Positions 20,774 through 26,239 of a stretch of DNA of 26,239 bases are shown here, piece after piece. Under the pieces are notes generated by a model that saw nothing but the letters and a program-made list of their open reading frames with translations, was not told the origin of the DNA and made no database searches. Made by a program: the position numbers and the translations under genes. The stretch is taken from assembly GCA_029747585.1 (NCBI GenBank), contig JAPEVF010000641.1:1-26239 (forward strand), written 5' to 3'. The stretch's first letter is position 1; the number at the start of each line of letters is the position of its first letter. The DNA is from Pleurotus djamor (Eukaryota > Basidiomycota > Agaricomycetes > Agaricales > Pleurotaceae).

Positions 20774-21493
20774 CTAGTAGTCGTCATCTGAGCTTGCCTC
20801 AGAGTCGTCAGAATCGTCGGAGTCGCTGCTTGTGGAAGCGTCCGAGTCTTCATCACTTGGTTGGTTACTAGAAGAATCCCCAGCGTCGCTACTGCTGCCA
20901 GAGTCATCGGAATCATACTCCTCGTCATCACTCTCATCTTCATCGTCATCGTCATCGTCATCGCTGTCATACTCATCTCCACTGTCCTCCTTGTCCATTA
21001 CCCAATTCCCAATTGATTGGGTCCCACGTTCGACCGCATTATAATACAAGCCGACCGCATCAAGGTCATACGGATAGCTGAACGGGTGACCGATAGGGAA
21101 CATCTCATTCTGAGCAGCGGCGTTCGCCAGTCCAAGGTCGATCGTAAAGGCGAAAGCCTGCGTGGCCGTAGCGATGATTACGGGAATGACCATATCCTTG
21201 AGTCGGCGCTTCGGTAAACGTGGCTGTCGGCGATTGCTCCATTCTTCTTCGAGCAGCTTGAGCTTCCGTTTCTCTACGTTGATATTGCGAGTGGCGTAGG
21301 CAGAACTCGCAAGGGACCATCCTCCAGTGACACCTGAGGCGAGGACACCACCAGTCGCTTGGACTTTGGAAGCGACAATCGCTCGACGCTTCTTGTAGAT
21401 ATTGAGAGCAATCTCTTGTAGCGTGTAGTCAGGATCAGATATTTGTTCTTTGTAGTTGCTCGAGCTGAACCCCAAAACGTCTCGCAGACGCAT
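20774..21493 (-). CDS. Uncharacterised family protein, acidic-tail paralogue
   Basis: Single exon, 239 residues. Residues 1-160 or so match the plus-strand gene at 22901-23590: FGFSSS near the start, YTLQEIALNIYKKRRAI, NINVEKRKLKLLEEEW, then VIPVIIATA...FTIDLGL and AQNEMFPIGHPFSYPYD. Two hydrophobic, Gly/Ala-rich segments (about residues 47-67 and 100-125) could touch or cross a membrane; between them is a charged helix. The last 75 residues are almost only Asp, Ser and Glu (SDDDDDDDEDESDDEE and SSDSDDSDDSE), encoded by a TCATCG-type repeat on the plus strand. I recall similar conserved fungal proteins only as hypothetical; no function is known to me. The acidic tail could bind metal or basic protein, or serve casein-kinase sites; this is speculation. 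It is head-to-head with its paralogue across 1.4 kb. Confidence 0.8.
   Translation of the reverse strand: MRLRDVLGFSSSNYKEQISDPDYTLQEIALNIYKKRRAIVASKVQATGGVLASGVTGGWSLASSAYATRNINVEKRKLKLLEEEWSNRRQPRLPKRRLKDMVIPVIIATATQAFAFTIDLGLANAAAQNEMFPIGHPFSYPYDLDAVGLYYNAVERGTQSIGNWVMDKEDSGDEYDSDDDDDDDEDESDDEEYDSDDSGSSSDAGDSSSNQPSDEDSDASTSSDSDDSDDSEASSDDDY
20937..20967. repeat. TCATCG-type microsatellite in acidic tail
   Basis: Run of TCATCT/TCATCG units that codes for the Asp/Glu run of the minus-strand protein. Such coding repeats can change length by slippage. Confidence 0.6.
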
Positions 21494-22900
21494 GCTGGAA
21501 GGAATTGGTTTTCAAGTGAGTGGTGGACGTTAACGTTGGATTATCGTCGTAACAGCCTTGTCAGAAAGGGACCTTTAAGCGAAGTGGCGATACGTCCTTG
21601 AATGGTTTGGACTTGATTCAGAATATGGGGGTGCCATGCTGTAAGTGGCCGTGTTGTATGAGCGGCTAAAGAGTATGTTGATCTAGGGACTTGACAGCAC
21701 CGGCGCGTTCCTAGACAAGTAAGTTCAATCCAAATATCTATCCGCGACGCGACCCTAGGCTCAGCTTGAGGGCAATACTTGGAAGTTATTGCGTTCTCTA
21801 GAGAACCATCGCATTAGCTATCAAAGCGACTCCCGGCACTTAGTCCACGGTGCGCACGTACGTTCGATTCATTTCAACTGTCAGGGGAATGTATATTTAT
21901 CCGATGTCGCTCCTAGCTCCCCATCATCCTGATAGAACGCAATCAGCTATCGTTAAAACCAACGAACCATGAGAAATATAACCAGGCCGGCTTGAATTGG
22001 ATGTGTCCCAATCAAGTTTGATTGATGATCCGTTCAGGAGATAATGCATATGCATCATGAGCAATTCGCCAACTCACGAACATCGGCAGCGCTAAGCAGT
22101 GGACAGTGGAAGAGCATCGATCATTTTTGACACTGATGGGAGAGTTGCTCCTGGTGATCGTCGACGTGTGCCCACTCTAGAGAATGACACCGACTACGTG
22201 CAGTTCATAGCATCTGAAGGGAGACATCCACGTGTAGGGATCCGCAAAAGTCGGTCCAGCTTCCCTGAAAACAGGAACGATTGGGATAATGCGGCAGCCT
22301 CATGGAAGTCAGACATTCCGGGGACCATTCTGTGGTATGGACACCAATCGCTTGTGACTTTTCACAGAATAATCAGATCAAATTCCGATGTAGAGAAATT
22401 AGCACTCACTCTGTCCGTTGACCACACTGAGACGACACCAGCGTGTTTAATCCGCGATAGGTCGCGGTTAGGTCAAGCTACTTGAGCGGCAAGCCGTAGG
22501 TATTCGTCATACCTTCATAGCAATCAATGTACTACACTGCCTCCGGACGACAGCAAGTGTGCTGAGAAAATGATCAGCAAGGGAATGATTCGAATGCTAT
22601 CATTGTTTACGCGTTTTTCAGCCACAGAACCAGGCGATCCAAGAGCTGTGTGGGGAAGATGCGGGAGTGGCCGTGAAAACGGGCAAAGAGCGTCTATGAA
22701 CTTGATCGCTGAAGATTACGATACACTTGCCTCGTTTCCATCTGTCAAAAGGCGATCTCACCCTGAAAGCGGGGTCCTATTCAGTAATGCAGAATNAAAA
22801 AGAACCGTTCTGGATGTGAATGGCACTCACAAGCAACGCCTCTACTTGTATCACACCCCAACTCCAAGCCAGACTCTCCCCATCCGACAACGACTTCACG
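21494..22900. other. Divergent intergenic region, 1.4 kb
   Basis: Separates the two head-to-head paralogues and should contain both promoters. Frames at 22099-22485 and 22570-23001 are open, but the first starts without ATG and neither shows a known domain. One N lies at 22796. I see no RNA gene or repeat. Confidence 0.45.
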
Positions 22901-23590
22901 ATGCGTCTCGGGGAAACGTTTGGATTCAGTTCAAGCGACTACATCGAGAAAATCTCCGACCCCAGCTACACTTTGCAAGAAATCGCGCTCAATATCTATA
23001 AGAAGCGGCGTGCGATCGCCATGTCCACCGTTCAAGTAGCTGGGGGTATCCTCGCCTCCACCATCTCTGGAGGCGTAACCCTTGCCGGGTCTGCCTTCGC
23101 CGCTCGTAACATCAACGTCGAGAAACGGAAGCTCAAGCTTCTGGAGGAGGAGTGGGAAGGCAATCGTCGACAATACCCTCTGCCGAAACGCCACGTTAAA
23201 GACACAGTGATCCCCGTTATTATCGCCACAGCCGTAGGAGCTCTCGCGTTCACAGTCGACCTTGGACTGTCGAACGCCGTAGCTCAGAATGAGATGTATC
23301 CGATCGGACATCCATTCCATTATCCCTACGATATTACGCAGGTTGGCATTTACTATACGGCGGTGGAGCGTGGTGCGCAAGCCATCGGCACCTTCGTGAT
23401 GAACAAGACGGATAGGGCACCAGAGGGCCTAGATGACCATAGGTCGGAGAAATCGTCCCATAGCCACGGCCATAGTCATCGACACAGTCACCACTACAGG
23501 AGCGACAGTCGCCCCCACAGCAGTCACAGTCATGGACATAGCCGCACTCAGAGCCATAGCTATAGGAGCGATGAGAAGTACCGGTACTAA
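22901..23590 (+). CDS. Uncharacterised family protein, His-rich-tail paralogue
   Basis: Single exon, 229 residues from the ATG at 22901. I chose this ATG because MRLGETFGFSSS aligns with MRLRDVLGFSSS of the paralogue; an in-frame ATG at 22820 would add 27 unrelated residues. The conserved core has the same blocks as its sister (YTLQEIALNIYKKRRAI, NINVEKRKLKLLEEEW, VIPVIIATAVGALAFTVDLG, AQNEMYPIGHPFHYPYD) with two hydrophobic Gly/Ala-rich segments. The last 55 residues are different: rich in His, Ser, Arg and Tyr, with HSHGHSHRHSHH and SHSHGHSRTQSHS. This tail is positively charged or metal-binding in character, the reverse of the acidic tail of the sister gene. Function unknown. Nucleotide identity in the core looks high (roughly three quarters by eye), so the two are an inverted duplication. 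Confidence 0.82.
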   Translation: MRLGETFGFSSSDYIEKISDPSYTLQEIALNIYKKRRAIAMSTVQVAGGILASTISGGVTLAGSAFAARNINVEKRKLKLLEEEWEGNRRQYPLPKRHVKDTVIPVIIATAVGALAFTVDLGLSNAVAQNEMYPIGHPFHYPYDITQVGIYYTAVERGAQAIGTFVMNKTDRAPEGLDDHRSEKSSHSHGHSHRHSHHYRSDSRPHSSHSHGHSRTQSHSYRSDEKYRY

Positions 23591-24861
23591 TCGGTGGGAT
23601 GGGATAGGCGGAGAGAACGTTTGGGAAACAGACGAGGGACTGACCTTCGGAACGTACTCGCTCTAGACTTCCCTTGGAACTCATCGTACCACATGTAACA
23701 CCACATATCTTCATATTTCATCTCCTTGTACATCTTTTATTCGAGACACCGTATGTCAGTTTCCCTAGTATCGTTGAGTTATTATCAGCACTTCTCTGAG
23801 TAAACAAACGCACCAAGTGATGCCCAATGCGAGCCCCAAAACGCCTGGGAGCGAGTACGATAGCGGGCCGTCCTGCCAGTATTGAAGTCTCACAGCTTGA
23901 GTCCCTGTACATTTTTGGGTAAAGAACTGCATCGAACCTCAGCATTCTAGAAATCTGCGCTTCTTTTGTGACTAATGTGTCTAGATCAAATCCCCTAGAA
24001 GGTTTCTATCCAATACAGCCGTGCAGGATGGACGATAGAGGAAAAAACTTGTGATTGGAGTTTTGCTGGACAATGACATCTCTAGCGTTCGTCGTAAGGC
24101 CGTATGGGAAGATCCCTGCAAAGGACAATGAGAATGGAGAAGGTTCGAGAAGTCAACAAAAGCTTATACTCTACTTGACTCGCACGCATGTCGAAGGAAT
24201 TCGATGAAATGGGGCCGACCAGAGACTCCGGGTCACTCTTCGGGCTTGCTGTGGAATGAGCAAGGAACGAGCTCGGTAAAAGACGGGTGCGAGAATATGA
24301 GAAGATCCTCGAAGTTAGAAGTAACTCCACGTCCGCAGCAGTACTTGAATGATGGGAGGAGCCGAAAACGAACCAAGAAGGAACTTCGACTGCGCAGCGC
24401 AAATCGCGATGGGAAGCCACGTGTCACCGAGAATTCAGGGGACAGGGACCAAACACGCAAGTTGGACAACAAAGCGTTGCACATTTCAGATATTTTAGTT
24501 TACACTCCTAAGCCTTCACAGAGCTGCCCGTCACTGTCCTCGTAGTCCCGACTCAGTCCACACAGACAAGCCGAATCTCCCATGGACGGCGGGTGCAAAC
24601 GCTTGGGATTGATTCAACCTACGCGGCCGGTAATCCTGGAGTCATTGATACGAGTGTACTGACTGGCTTTTTCCCCTGTTCGAGCCGCTGTGCACTTGGT
24701 TCAAAACTTGAAGGTAGCGCTGATTGAAGTTTTCATGTCTTACCGAACCCCTGACGCCCCTCGATCCCTTTCCCGGTGTGATCGATTTGGTTCGTGCTTC
24801 ACGCCACCAACTTTCTCCGAGTACCGACTCTCCCCTTGCACTGGAGAGACATCATCCATCC
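23591..24861. other. Intergenic region, 1.3 kb
   Basis: No recognisable gene on either strand. Open frames at 24082-24420 (minus) and 24204-24545 (plus) overlap each other and have no known domain. It should contain the promoter of the BTB gene. Confidence 0.45.
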
Positions 24862-25236
24862 ATGTCATTTCTACTTAGCGCCCCACCCCCATTCAATCGC
24901 TCAGACGCCGATCTCATACTGCGCTCCTCTGATGGGATTGATTTCCGGGCTCACAAAATCATATTGACCATTGCCTCGCCCTTCTTTGAGGACATGTTCT
25001 CGATGCCACAGCCAAAAGAAAAAGGCGTCGTGGACCGTTCGGGAATACCCATCATACCGTTTGAAGAGGACGCGATCACGCTCGATGCACTCCTCCGTTA
25101 TTGCTACCCAGGGCCTGATCCTTCGATCAAAAGTATAGAGAGTTTGAAGAAGGTTCTGAAAGCAGCAGATAAATACCAAGTCAACGATGCGGCAAGTCGT
25201 CTAGAAGAACGTTACTTGGCGATGTTCCAGGCCGAG

Positions 25237-25240
25237 ATAA
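25237..25240. repeat. Target-site duplication ATAA, left copy
   Basis: ATAA directly before the TGTAAGG start of the inserted element and matching the copy at 25847-25850. Four bp is within the 4-6 bp range of LTR retrotransposon integration. Confidence 0.7.
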
Positions 25241-25846
25241 TGTAAGGTTGCCCTTTCGTTTGTCTTCGGACTCTTTGCTTATCCCCTATATCACGTGACT
25301 CGACGCGCGTCGCGTCAACATCCAACGTTCCAACTCTTCCACCGCTCTCTCTCCGCATCCCTCGATCCCTACCTCACGCATCGCGTTCGTGTTGCCCCTT
25401 CTGTGCTTTCCGACACCTTCATGGACCTTTTCGGTACTCTATCGTTCAACAAGGCCTTTTCGGCACTCTATTCTACAAGGACACCAGAAATTTTATACTT
25501 ACACTTTCCTTCGTACACACACGCGCTGTTGCTCTCTGCAACACGGTTTCTCTATAAAATGGCACATATTCCGTAGCAAAAATACAAGTTATCTTTCCCC
25601 TTCGCTTTCTTTTCTCCTCTCGAATCTCTAAGTTTGCTGCTCAGTCCTGCTTTCTCATCGCGTCGTTCCGTCGTCGCTCAACGCTCCGTGTTGCTCAAAG
25701 ATCGTATTTTCGTTGCTCGTCGCTCTCGTCTCAAGGTCATTTCTTTTCCTTACTCATCTACTCACCCTATTTGTATAGGTCAAGGGCCACCAGCTTGGTT
25801 AGCCGGAGGCAACCTCCTCGCATTCAACACACCACACAACATCACA
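25241..25846. mobile_element. Solo LTR of a retrotransposon (606 bp)
   Basis: The element starts TGT and ends ACA, the short inverted ends of LTRs (TG...CA), and lies between two ATAA copies inside an otherwise open BTB reading frame. A TATAAAA box sits in the middle (25553-25559), as in an LTR promoter, and the second half is very CT-rich. No gag or pol coding sequence is present, so it is a solo LTR, or less likely a non-coding terminal-repeat element. No second copy exists in the window, so the family is unknown. Orientation is probably plus, judged from the TATA box. Confidence 0.72.
25553..25559 (+). promoter_or_regulatory. TATA box inside the LTR
   Basis: TATAAAA at base 313 of the 606-bp element. 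It could act as the LTR promoter and might drive transcription into the right half of the BTB gene. Confidence 0.45.
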
Positions 25847-25850
25847 ATAA
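25847..25850. repeat. Target-site duplication ATAA, right copy
   Basis: ATAA directly after the ...TCACA end of the element; the codon frame of the BTB right half resumes here (ATA ACG AAA). Confidence 0.7.
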
Positions 25851-26239
25851 CGAAAAATCCCATCCCGTCATTCGTTCTTGCTTGTCGATACAAGTGGGGT
25901 CGACTTGCACGAGCGTCTTCCAAGGCAGCACTCTACCTTTCCTTGGATATGATCGCCGAAGCCGCTGAACTTGTTGATCTCTCGTGTTACGGCAATGAAT
26001 ACGTCAAGCTACAACGATATCATTCACAGTGCCGCATCGGATGTCAATCTTTTGTATCTACCTTGGAGACTAGCTACGGTCCTTATCAGAACAATAAGTT
26101 TCAATGTGTTGCCGATTTGAAAAGTGGAGTCCATGCAAGCAACTCCCTCGCCTTTATCGCAGAATTTGAAACCAAGGCTACCGCGGAGGTCACTGGGAAA
26201 AACGGTTCTGACGCAATGAAACTTCTTGATCAGGTCAAG

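Larger units (their letters stand above)
24862..26239 (+). pseudogene. BTB/POZ domain gene split by an LTR-like insertion
   Basis: The left part (24862-25240) encodes a BTB/POZ domain: SDADLILRSSDGIDFRAHK, then ILTIASPFFEDMF, and LLRYCYPGPDP. Frame ends two codons into the insertion: Ile126, Met, stop. The right part, 25851-26239, stays open without a stop to the window edge and continues the same family: NPIPSFVLACRYKW and YVKLQRYHSQC are the usual C-terminal half of mushroom BTB proteins. Between them lies a 606-bp element flanked by ATAA. If the element and one ATAA are ignored the two halves are in frame (256 codons visible). The BTB class mediates dimerisation and often CUL3 ubiquitin-ligase binding. 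As it stands the gene should give only a 127-residue BTB fragment, unless the insert is spliced; the AG sites I checked near its right end (25779-25810) do not restore the frame. The 3' end lies outside the window. Confidence 0.8.

Noticed and set aside
22099..22485. Plus-strand frame in the divergent intergenic region
   Set aside because: No ATG start and no recognisable domain; the composition looks non-coding.
24082..24545. Overlapping open frames on both strands
   Set aside because: They overlap each other and show no domain; neither is supported.
25242..25810. Reading the BTB insert as a normal long intron (GTAAGG donor)
   Set aside because: The candidate AG acceptors near the right end leave the wrong phase, and the TGT...ACA ends with ATAA duplication explain the insert better.

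Overview
The window looks like nuclear DNA of a basidiomycete fungus, most likely an agaricomycete. Genes are split by many very short introns (about 42-68 bp, GT...AG with CTRAY-like branch sites), they lie close together on both strands, and the families fit: expanded F-box proteins, BTB/POZ proteins, a GH29 fucosidase, and a fungal family with the GFSSS...YTLQEIALNIYKKRRAI block. I cannot name a genus. Scattered N calls (about 5428-7090, 17854-19471 and 22796) mark lower-quality assembly. I built the gene models by hand, joining exons by splice site, phase and paralogue or family agreement.

Layout. (1) 386-7316, plus strand: three related F-box proteins in tandem. Copy 1 has lost a readable F-box and start codon, copy 2 is complete, and copy 3 has single-base frame breaks, two of them at N calls. 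Between copies 2 and 3, on the minus strand, is a small secreted protein with LPIVG repeats and a TATA box. (2) 7619-9398, minus: an F-box protein of another type in four exons. (3) 9813-11983, minus: a single-pass membrane protein with a long Ser/Pro-rich tail. It faces, across a short promoter region with two TAGGGTTGGG boxes, the plus-strand gene for the twin-CX9C mitochondrial protein Cmc4 (12308-12648), whose first exon is 6 nt. (4) 13081-14668, minus: a mitochondrial carrier in 14 exons, three of them only 10-11 nt. (5) 14858-16151, minus: the DEDDh exonuclease Rex4. (6) 17089-20325, plus: a secreted GH29 alpha-L-fucosidase in 16 exons. (7) 20774-21493 (minus) and 22901-23590 (plus): two head-to-head paralogues of an uncharacterised family, one with a long acidic tail and the other with a His-rich tail. 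(8) 24862 to the window end, plus: a BTB/POZ gene split by a 606-bp element with solo-LTR features.

The genes do not form a pathway. Cmc4, the carrier and Rex4 are housekeeping genes (mitochondrion and nucleolus). The fucosidase and the LPIVG protein are secreted. The four F-box genes and the BTB gene belong to classes that usually act as ubiquitin-ligase substrate adaptors, and these families show the most turnover here: truncation, tandem duplication and LTR insertion. The most notable points are the LTR-split BTB gene with a 4-bp target duplication, the inverted paralogue pair with opposite tail chemistry, and the microexon-rich carrier.
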